Below, piece after piece: positions 34,531 to 42,809 of a stretch of 64,000 bases of DNA (positions within the stretch are counted from its first letter, which is position 1; each line of letters starts with the position of its first letter). The notes under the pieces are model-generated. The model did no database searches and was not told where the DNA came from. It worked only from the letters and a program-made list of their open reading frames with translations. The DNA is from Mycobacterium lentiflavum (GTDB lineage Bacteria > Actinomycetota > Actinomycetes > Mycobacteriales > Mycobacteriaceae), in contig NZ_CP092423.2 of the NCBI RefSeq assembly GCF_022374895.2, positions 3,038,001 through 3,102,000 on the forward strand, read 5' to 3'. Both the position numbers and the translations under genes were made by a program.

Positions 34531-35028
34531 ATGGCACAGATAACTCTGCGAGGAAACGCGATCAACACTGTCGGCGAGCTTCCTGCCGTCGGATCTAAAG
34601 CTCCAGCCTTTAATTTGACCGGCGCCGATCTGGGTGTGGTCAGCAGCGACCAGTTCAGCGGTAAGTCCGTGCTGCTGAACATCTTTCCGTCGGTGGACAC
34701 TCCGGTGTGCGCGACCAGCGTGCGGAAATTCAACGAGCGTGCCGCCGGCGGCGGTGCGACCGTGGTGAATGTGTCCAAGGACCTGCCGTTCGCGCAGAAG
34801 CGGTTCTGCGGCGCAGAAGGCATCGAGAACGTCACCACGGCCTCGGCATTCCGGGACAGCTTCGGCGAGGACTATGGCATCACGATCGCCGATGGTCCGA
34901 TGGCCGGACTGCTCGGCCGGGCCGTCGTGGTGATCGGCGCCGACGGCAACGTCGCCTACGCACAACTGGTGCCCGAGATCGCCGAGGAGCCCGATTACGA
35001 CGCGGCGCTGGCAGCGCTGGGCGCCTAG
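34531..35028 (+). CDS. tpx: Thiol peroxidase
   Basis: 165 aa. Atypical 2-Cys peroxiredoxin: peroxidatic Cys60 in [11 protein letters not shown] and resolving Cys93 in RFCGAEG, the Tpx arrangement. It reduces hydrogen peroxide and lipid hydroperoxides using thioredoxin. Length and place match Rv1932. Cytoplasmic; M. tuberculosis Tpx is also found in culture filtrate. Convergent with the double acyl-CoA synthetase gene, 7 bp apart. Confidence 0.95.
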   Translation: MAQITLRGNAINTVGELPAVGSKAPAFNLTGADLGVVSSDQFSGKSVLLNIFPSVDTPVCATSVRKFNERAAGGGATVVNVSKDLPFAQKRFCGAEGIENVTTASAFRDSFGEDYGITIADGPMAGLLGRAVVVIGADGNVAYAQLVPEIAEEPDYDAALAALGA

Positions 35029-35035
35029 CCTCGGG

Positions 35036-38000
35036 TCATAGTCCCAGTAGCCGGACCGCTTCGGCCCGCATATCGACCTTGCGAACCTTCCCGGTGACTG
35101 TCATCGGGAACTCGTCGACGATGTGGATGTAGCGGGGGATCTTGTAGTGCGCGAGTTTCCCGGCGCAGAAGGCCCGCACGGCTTCGGCGTCTAACGGGGG
35201 GCGGTCTGGCCGCATCTTGATCCAGGCACAGATCTCCTCGCCGTACTTGGCGTCGGGAACACCGACGACTTGCGCGTCGTCGACGTCGGGGTGGGTGTGC
35301 AGGAAGTCCTCGATCTCGCGCGGATACACGTTCTCGCCGCCGCGGATAACGACGTCCTTGATGCGCCCGACGATCGCGCAGTAGCCGTCGTCGGCCATCA
35401 CCGCGAGATCGCCGGTGTGCATCCAGCCGTCGCGATCGATCACCTCGCGGGTCTTGCCGTCATCGTGCCAGTAGCCGAGCATCACCGAGTAGCCGCGAGT
35501 GCACAGCTCGCCCGGCTGACCCCGCTTGACGATCTCACCGCTGCTCGCGTCGATGACCTTGATCTCGACGTGCGGATGAACGCGGCCGACGGTTTCCGTT
35601 CGGTGGGCGAGGTCGTCGTCGATCCGGGTCTGACAGGACACCGGGGACGTCTCGGTCATTCCGTAGGCGATCGACAGCTCCGACAGGTGCAGTTCGTCGA
35701 CGCAGCGCCGCATCACCTCGACCGAGCACGTCGCGCCGGCCATGATGCCAGTCCGCAATGACGACACGTCGCGGCGGCCGAGGTCGGGGTGGCCGAGGAT
35801 CGCGATGAACATCGTGGGCACGCCGTAGAGTCCCGTGCACCGCTCGGTTTCGATCGCGTCCAGCGTCGCGGCGGGATCGAACCCGGGCGCCGGAATCACC
35901 ATGGTGGCCGCGTGCGTGGTGCAGCCCAGGTTGCCCATCACCATGCCGAAGCAGTGGTAAAAGGGCACCGGGATGCACAGCCGGTCCCCGGGCCGAAGTC
36001 CGATGCATTCGGTGACGAAGTACCCGTTGTTGAGGATGTTGCGGTGCGACAGGACCGCCCCCTTGGGGGAACCCGTTGTGCCCGAGGTGTATTGGATGTT
36101 GATCGGATCCCGGGGTTTCAGTCCGGCCAGCCGGCAACCCAATTGGTCGCCGGTTACCGCAGCGGCTCGCAGTCGCAACCGCTCCCAGTCCTCGGTACCC
36201 AGGAACACGACATCCGACAATTCGGGGAGTTCGGCGCGTATCTCGGCGATCATGCTCCGGTAGTTGGAGGTTTTGAACGTCGTCGCGGACACCAGCAGCC
36301 GTGTCCCCGAATCGCGCAGCACATGCGACAACTCGTACGTACGGTACGCGGGATTAACCGAGACGAGGATCGCGCCGACCTTTGCCGTGGCGTACTGAAG
36401 GATGGTCCATTCCGGGCAGTTGGGCGACCATATTCCTACCCTGTCCCCAGTCTGAATGCCCACCGCCATCAATGCGCGGGCCACACAATCGATCTCGGCG
36501 TTGAGTTCGGCATAGGTCCACCGCCGCCCGCCGGCCACGTCGACAAGCGCCTCGGAGTCCGGATGGCTGCGCACGGTGCGCTCGAAGTTCGCCCCGATCG
36601 TCTCTTCCAGCAGGGGAGTGTCGACCGGACCGGCGTCGTGGGAGTCCGCGGCGCTGTACCGGAGTCGCAGCTCGTTTTTGAGCACCTTGCCGTTGGCGTT
36701 GCGCGGCAAGGCTTCCACAACCGCGACCCGGCGCGGCCGTTTGTAGGCAGCAAGATGCACGCGGCAGTGCGTCTCGATTTCGTCGTCGGTCGGCGGATTC
36801 GCGGGGTCGCGCGGGACGATCACTGCGACCGGGATCTCGCCCCATTTCGGGTCGGGCGCTCCGATGACCGCGACCTCGGCGACCTTGTCGTGCGCTGCCA
36901 CGACGTTCTCCACCTCGGCGCTGTAGATGTTCTCTCCGCCCGAGATGATCATGTCTTTCCTGCGGTCGACGACATAAATGTAGCCCTCGCCGTCCTGGCG
37001 GACCAGATCGCCGGAATGAAACCAACCGCCCCGAAAGGCCTCGGCGGTCTCGATCGGCCGGTTCCAGTACTCCTTCATCAGCAGCGGCCCGAGGTACACG
37101 ATCTCGCCGACTTCGCCCCGCGCAACGTCGTTCATCTCGTCGTCGACGATGCGGACCTCGACGCCCAGCATCGGGGTGCCCACCGACCCGATCTTGCGGA
37201 TCGCGTCGTCGCCGCGCAGCAGGCACGTGATCGGGCTGCACTCGGTCTGACCGAATGCGGCGATCACCTCGGCGCGCGGAAAGGTCTCGAACATGGTGCG
37301 CAGCAATGTGGTTGACGCGGGCGCCGCGCCCCACCACACCCGACGCAGCCGGTCGAGGTCGCAGGACCGAAGGTCGGGCAGCGCACATACGAGCTGCCAT
37401 TGGGCCGGCGTCATCCAGCACGACGTGACTCGCTCGGCGGCGATCATCCGCATGGTGGCCTCGGGGTCGAAGCCGCCCGATGGCGGGACGACGACGGTGC
37501 CGCCGGTCAGGAACGTCGGCAACATCCCCGAGACTCCGGCGACATGGAACAGCGGCGCATGCGCCATCCAGCAGTTGTCGTCCGCACCGAGACCCAGGGT
37601 GGCGATCACACTCACCGCGTGCAAGTACAGGTTGCGGTGGCTGATCACCGCGCCCTTCGGAAAACCCGTCGTACCCGAGGTGTACATGATGAACGCGGAC
37701 GCCTCGTCCGCGACTGCGACTTCGACCGCACGGCCCTCTGCCGCAGCGATCAGGTCGTCCAGGTGGTCGCCGATCGTCAGAACGGTCCGCACCGACGGTG
37801 CGTTGGTGTGCGCCCGCGCGACGGCCGGTGCGCACGCCGAGTCCACGACCACCACGACGGAGCCACTGTCAGCGAGCACATACGCGATCTCGTCAGCGAC
37901 CAGACGGAAGTTGACCGGCACTGCCACGGCGCCCAGGCGCAGCGTTGCAAGCCAGACTTCCACTAGCTCAAGACAATTCAAGCCGACCACGGCGACGCGG

Positions 38001-38170
38001 TCGCCCGGCGCAACCCCGTTCGCCGACAACACATTCGCCAGCCGGGTCGTCCGATCGTCGAGTTGCGCGAAGGTACACCGCCGGCGCGAATCGACCAGCG
38101 CGAGGTTGTCGGGCCGCACCCGGGCGTGGCGAGCCAGCACGTCGCTGAGCGTGATGCCGGTGTCAGCCAC
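35036..38170 (-). CDS. Tandem double acyl-CoA synthetase (two complete FadD modules in one ORF)
   Basis: 1044 aa, GTG start preceded by TAGGA. Module 1 (about 1-505) has YTSGTTGFPKG at 163-173, AAFGQTECSP, the hinge DRRKDMIISGG and a catalytic Lys near 492 in NANGKVLKNELR. Module 2 (about 510-1044, FadD35-like) has YTSGTTGSPKG near 692, YGMTETSP, GRIKDVVIRGG and Lys near 1025 in TVTGKVRKVDMR. Both modules look complete. No in-frame ATG, GTG or TTG lies at the junction, so this is not two adjacent genes. It begins 6 bp after fadE18 and ends the echA13-fadE17-fadE18 operon. It would activate fatty or sterol side-chain acids for that pathway. Confidence 0.88.
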   Translation of the reverse strand: MADTGITLSDVLARHARVRPDNLALVDSRRRCTFAQLDDRTTRLANVLSANGVAPGDRVAVVGLNCLELVEVWLATLRLGAVAVPVNFRLVADEIAYVLADSGSVVVVVDSACAPAVARAHTNAPSVRTVLTIGDHLDDLIAAAEGRAVEVAVADEASAFIMYTSGTTGFPKGAVISHRNLYLHAVSVIATLGLGADDNCWMAHAPLFHVAGVSGMLPTFLTGGTVVVPPSGGFDPEATMRMIAAERVTSCWMTPAQWQLVCALPDLRSCDLDRLRRVWWGAAPASTTLLRTMFETFPRAEVIAAFGQTECSPITCLLRGDDAIRKIGSVGTPMLGVEVRIVDDEMNDVARGEVGEIVYLGPLLMKEYWNRPIETAEAFRGGWFHSGDLVRQDGEGYIYVVDRRKDMIISGGENIYSAEVENVVAAHDKVAEVAVIGAPDPKWGEIPVAVIVPRDPANPPTDDEIETHCRVHLAAYKRPRRVAVVEALPRNANGKVLKNELRLRYSAADSHDAGPVDTPLLEETIGANFERTVRSHPDSEALVDVAGGRRWTYAELNAEIDCVARALMAVGIQTGDRVGIWSPNCPEWTILQYATAKVGAILVSVNPAYRTYELSHVLRDSGTRLLVSATTFKTSNYRSMIAEIRAELPELSDVVFLGTEDWERLRLRAAAVTGDQLGCRLAGLKPRDPINIQYTSGTTGSPKGAVLSHRNILNNGYFVTECIGLRPGDRLCIPVPFYHCFGMVMGNLGCTTHAATMVIPAPGFDPAATLDAIETERCTGLYGVPTMFIAILGHPDLGRRDVSSLRTGIMAGATCSVEVMRRCVDELHLSELSIAYGMTETSPVSCQTRIDDDLAHRTETVGRVHPHVEIKVIDASSGEIVKRGQPGELCTRGYSVMLGYWHDDGKTREVIDRDGWMHTGDLAVMADDGYCAIVGRIKDVVIRGGENVYPREIEDFLHTHPDVDDAQVVGVPDAKYGEEICAWIKMRPDRPPLDAEAVRAFCAGKLAHYKIPRYIHIVDEFPMTVTGKVRKVDMRAEAVRLLGL

Positions 38171-38176
38171 GGATTC

Positions 38177-39256
38177 CTACAGGCCCGCACGGTCGGCGAG
38201 CAGCGCCCGGTTCCGGGTGCTGCTGCCGAACAGTGCCTCGGTGCTCTTGGCCCGGCGGAAGTACAGGTGCAGATCGTGTTCCCACGTGAAGGCGATGCCG
38301 CCGTGGACTTGGATGGCGGTCCCGGCGCACAACACATAGGTATCCGCGGCCTGGGCCTTCACCAGCGGCGCCGCGACCTGCAGCTCATTTCCGAGGGCAG
38401 CGCTCATCGCGGCGAACATCACCGCCGCGCGGGTCGCATCGATCTCGATCAGCATCTCGGCGCACGCGTGCTTGACCGCCTGAAACGACCCGATGGGACG
38501 GTCGAATTGCTCTCGACTGCGGGCATATCCGACCGCAAGCTCGAGACACGCCTCGGCGCCGCCGAGCATCTCGGCGGCCAGCAGCACCCGAGCCACGTCC
38601 AGCACCCGTTCGACGTCGTCGGTGGAGCCCGCCGACAAGGTATCGGCCGGAGCCTGCGCCAGCCGCAGCGTCGCGACGGGGCGGGTGATGTCGAAGGAGG
38701 GCAGGCCGACGACCCCGACCCCGGGCGAGTCCGCGCTGACGACATGCAGACGCACCACACCGTCATCGGCCAGCGCCGGCACCACAAAGACAGTGGCGAG
38801 CCCGCCGTGCAATACCGGGGTGCACTCGCCGGTGAGCACGACCCGACTGCCGTGGCGCTGCGCGTGTACCGTCGCCGCCGACGCGTCGGTCACCCGGTGG
38901 CCGCCCGCCGCGAACGCGCCGATCTGATCGCCGGAAAGCAGGCCGGGCAGCAGGCTTTTGCGTTGCTCGTCATCACCCAGCCGGAGAATCGCCTCGATCG
39001 CGAACGTCGTAGCGGCGAAGGGAACCGGAGTCAGCGTGCGTCCCAATTCAGCGAACGCGATGGCGGTTTCGACGACGGTGGCGCCGGTGCCGCCATATTC
39101 GAGCGGTGTGTGCAGCGCCGGCAGCTCCAGCTCGGTGCACAGCCGTTTCCAGAGCCGGCCGTCGTAGGTCGCTTCTCGGATGCGGGTGTGCTCGCGAAGG
39201 AAGCCACGCAGCGACGCGCAGAAGTCGTCTTGTTCGGTGCTGTAGCGAAAGTCCAT
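38177..39256 (-). CDS. fadE18: Acyl-CoA dehydrogenase FadE18
   Basis: 359 aa (Rv1933c has 363). The ACAD fold starts MDFRYSTEQDDFCASLRGFL and ends with IQVHGGIAFTWEHDLHLYFRRAKS, typical of the beta-type subunits. The middle flavin-contact region is eroded compared with FadE17. In M. tuberculosis, FadE17 and FadE18 are reported to form an alpha2beta2 heterotetramer, like the steroid side-chain ChsE enzymes. It desaturates an acyl-CoA (alpha-beta) and passes electrons to electron-transfer flavoprotein. 7 bp after fadE17. Confidence 0.9.
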   Translation of the reverse strand: MDFRYSTEQDDFCASLRGFLREHTRIREATYDGRLWKRLCTELELPALHTPLEYGGTGATVVETAIAFAELGRTLTPVPFAATTFAIEAILRLGDDEQRKSLLPGLLSGDQIGAFAAGGHRVTDASAATVHAQRHGSRVVLTGECTPVLHGGLATVFVVPALADDGVVRLHVVSADSPGVGVVGLPSFDITRPVATLRLAQAPADTLSAGSTDDVERVLDVARVLLAAEMLGGAEACLELAVGYARSREQFDRPIGSFQAVKHACAEMLIEIDATRAAVMFAAMSAALGNELQVAAPLVKAQAADTYVLCAGTAIQVHGGIAFTWEHDLHLYFRRAKSTEALFGSSTRNRALLADRAGL

Positions 39257-39263
39257 TCAGGTT

Positions 39264-40496
39264 TCAACCCTGCCTGGCTTCCGGACGTGGTTCCTTCGGG
39301 AGCCCGAGTAGCCGCTCGCCGATCAGATTGCGTTGTATTTGCGAACTGCCGGCATAGATCGTGGCGGCCCGAGAGTAGAGCAACTCATCCATCCAGCAGG
39401 CGGGGGAGTTGGGCGTGCCCGCTTCCGGGACTAGGCGCGCCCCACCGTTTCCGGGCCCGACCGGGCCGAGCGCGTCCAGTTCCAGGATTTCGGCGGCGAG
39501 ATCGGTGTAGCGCCGGAAGTATTCGCTCCAAATGACTTTGGTGATCGCGGCCTCGGCACCGGGCAACCGCCCGTTCAGCGACAAAGTGAGGCCACGGTAA
39601 CCGCGGTACCGCATGATCTGAATCCGGGAAAGGCACCACGCCAACTCATCTCGGATATGCGGGTCGGTGTTCATTCCACGTTCGCGCGCAAGTGCGCACA
39701 GCCGCTCGAAGTCGCGACCAAAATCGATGGCCGCGGTGGTGAGTTGCGAACTGCGTTCAAACCCGAGCGCCGTCATCGCGGTTGGCCATCCGTTACCCAC
39801 CCCGCCCACTACGTTGGCGGATCCGGTGCGGGCATCGGTGAAGAAGACTTCGCTGAACGATGAGTGTCCCGCCGCGTTGACGATCGGGCGAACCTCGACG
39901 CCGGTTTGTTCCATCGGCACCAGCAAGAAGGAGAGCCCTTTGTGCTTGGGCACGTCGGGATTCGTCCGCACCAACACGAAGATCCAGTTAGCGGTGAGAC
40001 CGGCCGACGTCCAGATCTTCTGACCGTTGATCAACCACTCATCGCCGTCGAGCACGGCTCGGGTCCGAACCGATGCCAGATCCGAGCCGGCGTCGGGCTC
40101 TGAGAATCCCTGGCACCAGCGATCTTCGCCGCTGAGGATGCGTGGCAGAAAATGCTGCTTTTGCGCCTCGGATCCCAACGCGATCAGTGTATTGCCCAGC
40201 AAATCAATACCCAGCAGGTCGTTTTCGGCACGCTCGGGCGCACCGGCCCGGGCAAGCTCTTCGGCGAGCACCACCTGTTCGATGGGCGAGAGACCGCCCC
40301 CGCCGTATTCCGTCGGCCAGGACACGGCAACCAGGCCGCTGGCCGAAAGCGCGCGCCGCCAGCGCAACTCGAATGCCTCGCGCTCGGCCGGTGACAACGC
40401 GCCGGCTCCCGACCAGCCGGCCGGGAGGTGTTCAGCCAGTAATGCACGAATCCGGTACCGGAATGCTTCGGCTTCGGGCGGGTAAGTGATGTCCAT
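39264..40496 (-). CDS. fadE17: Acyl-CoA dehydrogenase FadE17
   Basis: 410 aa (Rv1934c has 409). Contains the ACAD signature [15 protein letters not shown] (about 128-142) and [13 protein letters not shown], which contact FAD and substrate. C-terminal [24 protein letters not shown] is the conserved end block. The alpha-type partner of FadE18. Lies 12 bp after echA13 and 7 bp before fadE18, so translation is coupled. Likely repressed with the operon by Mce3R. Confidence 0.92.
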   Translation of the reverse strand: MDITYPPEAEAFRYRIRALLAEHLPAGWSGAGALSPAEREAFELRWRRALSASGLVAVSWPTEYGGGGLSPIEQVVLAEELARAGAPERAENDLLGIDLLGNTLIALGSEAQKQHFLPRILSGEDRWCQGFSEPDAGSDLASVRTRAVLDGDEWLINGQKIWTSAGLTANWIFVLVRTNPDVPKHKGLSFLLVPMEQTGVEVRPIVNAAGHSSFSEVFFTDARTGSANVVGGVGNGWPTAMTALGFERSSQLTTAAIDFGRDFERLCALARERGMNTDPHIRDELAWCLSRIQIMRYRGYRGLTLSLNGRLPGAEAAITKVIWSEYFRRYTDLAAEILELDALGPVGPGNGGARLVPEAGTPNSPACWMDELLYSRAATIYAGSSQIQRNLIGERLLGLPKEPRPEARQG

Positions 40497-40508
40497 TGCG
40501 GGCCTGAA

Positions 40509-41450
40509 TCACGGCCGTTGTTTGGATGCGGGCAGGATCTCCGGCGCGGCACGCCAGTCGTCGAGTCCGTACTCGACCGTTCCGTACGACAGCTTCCCGC
40601 CGGTGACTTCACCCCAGTGGGCGTGGTTGAGCTGGTGGATCTTGAAGCAGCCGTCGAGTGCGGTGGTGAAGCCCATGGCATCGACCGTCTGGTTCACCGA
40701 TTCCTTGATCAGCAGTGCGGCCACGGTGGGGACCTTTGCGATGCGGCGGGCGAATTCGATTGTGTTGGTGCTCAATTCGCTTGTCGCAAAAACCTTGCTG
40801 ACCATTCCCAGCGAGTGCGCTTCGTCGGCGCCGATGCAGTCGCCAGTGAGCAGCAGCTCCTTCGATTTGCGCGGCCCAAACTCCCATGGGTGGCCGAAAT
40901 ACTCGACGCCACACATGCCCAGGCGCGTGCCGACGACGTCGGCGAACACGGCGTCCTCACTTGCGACGATCAGATCGCAGCACCAGGCCAACATCAGGCC
41001 CGCGGACAGCACCGTGCCGTGGACCTGCGCGATGGTGATCTTGCGGAGATTCCGCCACCGCTTGGTATTTTCGAAGTAGTAGTGCCACTCCTGACGATTG
41101 CGCGACTCCACGCCGCCAAACGTTCCTCCGTTGCATTGGTAGCTGGGGTGTTGACCCGGGCCCGGTGCGCGTTCACGGACATCGTCAGCGGATCCAAGAT
41201 CGTGGCCGGCGGAGAAGGCGGGGCCCGCTCCCCGCAGGATCACGACCCGGACCGTGTCGTCAGCCTCGGCGAGCTCGAAGGCGGCACCCAACTCGACGAG
41301 CATTCCGCGCGTCTGCGCGTTGCGCTGTTTCGGGCGATTCAGGGTGATCGCCGCGATTCGACCCTCGTCGAGCGTCTCGTATCCGATGAAGTCGAATTGC
41401 GACTCGGAACTCTTCCGGCGATCGACCGAATGGAGTCCGTTGACGTTCAT
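40509..41450 (-). CDS. echA13: Crotonase-family protein EchA13
   Basis: 313 aa (Rv1935c has 318). The crotonase fold is clear: AITLNRPKQRNAQTRGMLVE, then GPAFSAGHDLGSADD, then HGTVLSAGLMLAWCCDLIVAS. Neither catalytic glutamate of classical hydratases aligns: GGxE is GLM, and the second site reads DVVGTRLGM. The enzyme may therefore catalyse isomerisation, hydrolysis or decarboxylation, or be inactive. First gene of the leftward operon and divergent from the LLM gene over 221 bp that carry the Mce3R-type site. Includes an insert around residues 85-110 (GPGQHPSYQCNGGTFGGVES). Confidence 0.88.
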   Translation of the reverse strand: MNVNGLHSVDRRKSSESQFDFIGYETLDEGRIAAITLNRPKQRNAQTRGMLVELGAAFELAEADDTVRVVILRGAGPAFSAGHDLGSADDVRERAPGPGQHPSYQCNGGTFGGVESRNRQEWHYYFENTKRWRNLRKITIAQVHGTVLSAGLMLAWCCDLIVASEDAVFADVVGTRLGMCGVEYFGHPWEFGPRKSKELLLTGDCIGADEAHSLGMVSKVFATSELSTNTIEFARRIAKVPTVAALLIKESVNQTVDAMGFTTALDGCFKIHQLNHAHWGEVTGGKLSYGTVEYGLDDWRAAPEILPASKQRP

Positions 41451-41520
41451 GGCGGCTCCTTTTGCTGCCTACTTCCCCCTGAACGGGTGACCTGTGCGAG
41501 GTTACGCGGCACTCCCGCAA

Positions 41521-41555
41521 GATGTCCATAGCCAATACGCGCATATCTGGACATC
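41521..41555. promoter_or_regulatory. Mce3R operator candidate, site A (echA13/LLM intergenic)
   Basis: GATGTCCA (41521-41528) and TGGACATC (41548-41555) are inverted arms. Within it, 41522-41540 read on the minus strand is GCGTATTGGCTATGGACAT, identical over 19 bp to the site before yrbE3A. M. tuberculosis Mce3R is reported to repress both the echA13 and the Rv1936 operons. Confidence 0.75.
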
Positions 41556-41671
41556 GTCTGGGTAAATTACCAAGCAAATTGGCTCTTGTAAGTGACGAAG
41601 TATCTTGCTAGTACTGTGGTATACCTAGAGCACCAGCTTCGCGGCCCACGAGAATCGAGAAGGGTTGACCC

Positions 41672-42781
41672 ATGGAGATCGGAATATTCCTGATGCCGGC
41701 CCACCCACCGGAGCGTTCGCTGTACGACGCCACCCAATGGGACCTCGACATGATCGAGCTGGCCGATCAACTTGGGTACGTCGAAGCGTGGGTCGGCGAA
41801 CACTTCACGGTGCCCTGGGAGCCGATCTGCGCCCCCGACCTGCTGTTGGCGCAGGCACTGCTGCGGACGAAGTCCATCAAGCTCGCGCCCGGCGCACATC
41901 TGCTGCCATATCACCACCCGGTCGAATTGGCCCATCGGGTGGCCTATTTCGATCATCTTGCTCAGGGCCGATTCATGTTGGGCGTCGGAGCAAGTGGAAT
42001 TCCGGGCGACTGGGCACTGTATGACGTCGATGGCAAGAACGGCGAGCATCGCGAGATGACTCGTGAAGCGCTCGAAATCATGTTGCGCATCTGGACCGAA
42101 GACCAGCCCTGGGAACATCGCGGAAAGTACTGGAACGCCAACGGGATCGCCCCGATGTTCGAGGGCCTGATGAAGCGTCATATCAAGCCCTTCCAGAAGC
42201 CGCATCCCCCGATCGGGGTTACCGGGTTCAGCGCGGGCTCCGAGACACTCAAGCTTGCCGGCGAGCGCGGCTACCTACCGATGAGTCTCGACCTCAACAC
42301 CGAATACGTCGCCACACATTGGGACGCAGTGCTAGAAGGCGCGGCGCGCAGTGGCCGGACTCCAGATCGCCGTGATTGGCGGTTGGTCCGTGAGGTTTTC
42401 GTCGCCGAGACCGACGAGCAGGCCTTCCGTTACGCCGTCGACGGCACGATGGGGCGCAACATGCGCGAATACGTGCTGCCGACATTCCGCATGTTCGGCA
42501 TGACCAAGTTCTACAAACACAACCCGTCGGTGCCCGACGAGGACGTGACGCCGGAATACCTCGCCGAGAACACCTTCGTGGTCGGCTCCGTGGAGACGGT
42601 GGTCGACAAACTCGAGGCCACCTACGACCAGGTGGGCGGGTTCGGGCACCTCCTGGTGCTCGGATTCGACTATGTCGAGAACCCGGGCCCCTGGAAAGAG
42701 TCCCTGAGGCTGCTAGCTGAAGAAGTCATGCCCAAACTGAACGCCCGCATCGCCAAGAAACCCCTCGCCGCGATCGTCTAG
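41672..42781 (+). CDS. LLM-class flavin monooxygenase (Rv1936-like)
   Basis: 369 aa, same length as Rv1936; AGAAGGG lies 7-13 bp before the ATG. Luciferase-like barrel: MEIGIFLMPAHPPERSLYDA, YVEAWVGEHFTVPWEP and GAHLLPYHHPVELAHRVAYFDHL. Uses reduced FMN, presumably to oxygenate a lipid or its fragment. In M. tuberculosis the operon supplies a flavin reductase (Rv1939), missing here. The next gene's reductase domain may supply electrons. First gene of the rightward Mce3R-type operon. Confidence 0.9.
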   Translation: MEIGIFLMPAHPPERSLYDATQWDLDMIELADQLGYVEAWVGEHFTVPWEPICAPDLLLAQALLRTKSIKLAPGAHLLPYHHPVELAHRVAYFDHLAQGRFMLGVGASGIPGDWALYDVDGKNGEHREMTREALEIMLRIWTEDQPWEHRGKYWNANGIAPMFEGLMKRHIKPFQKPHPPIGVTGFSAGSETLKLAGERGYLPMSLDLNTEYVATHWDAVLEGAARSGRTPDRRDWRLVREVFVAETDEQAFRYAVDGTMGRNMREYVLPTFRMFGMTKFYKHNPSVPDEDVTPEYLAENTFVVGSVETVVDKLEATYDQVGGFGHLLVLGFDYVENPGPWKESLRLLAEEVMPKLNARIAKKPLAAIV

Positions 42782-42809
42782 CGGTCGCCGCCCGAAAGAG
42801 AGCAAAGCA

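Noticed and set aside
35789..37315. Long plus-strand frame across the double acyl-CoA synthetase
   Set aside because: Antisense to a protein with two full sets of ligase motifs; no domain of its own.
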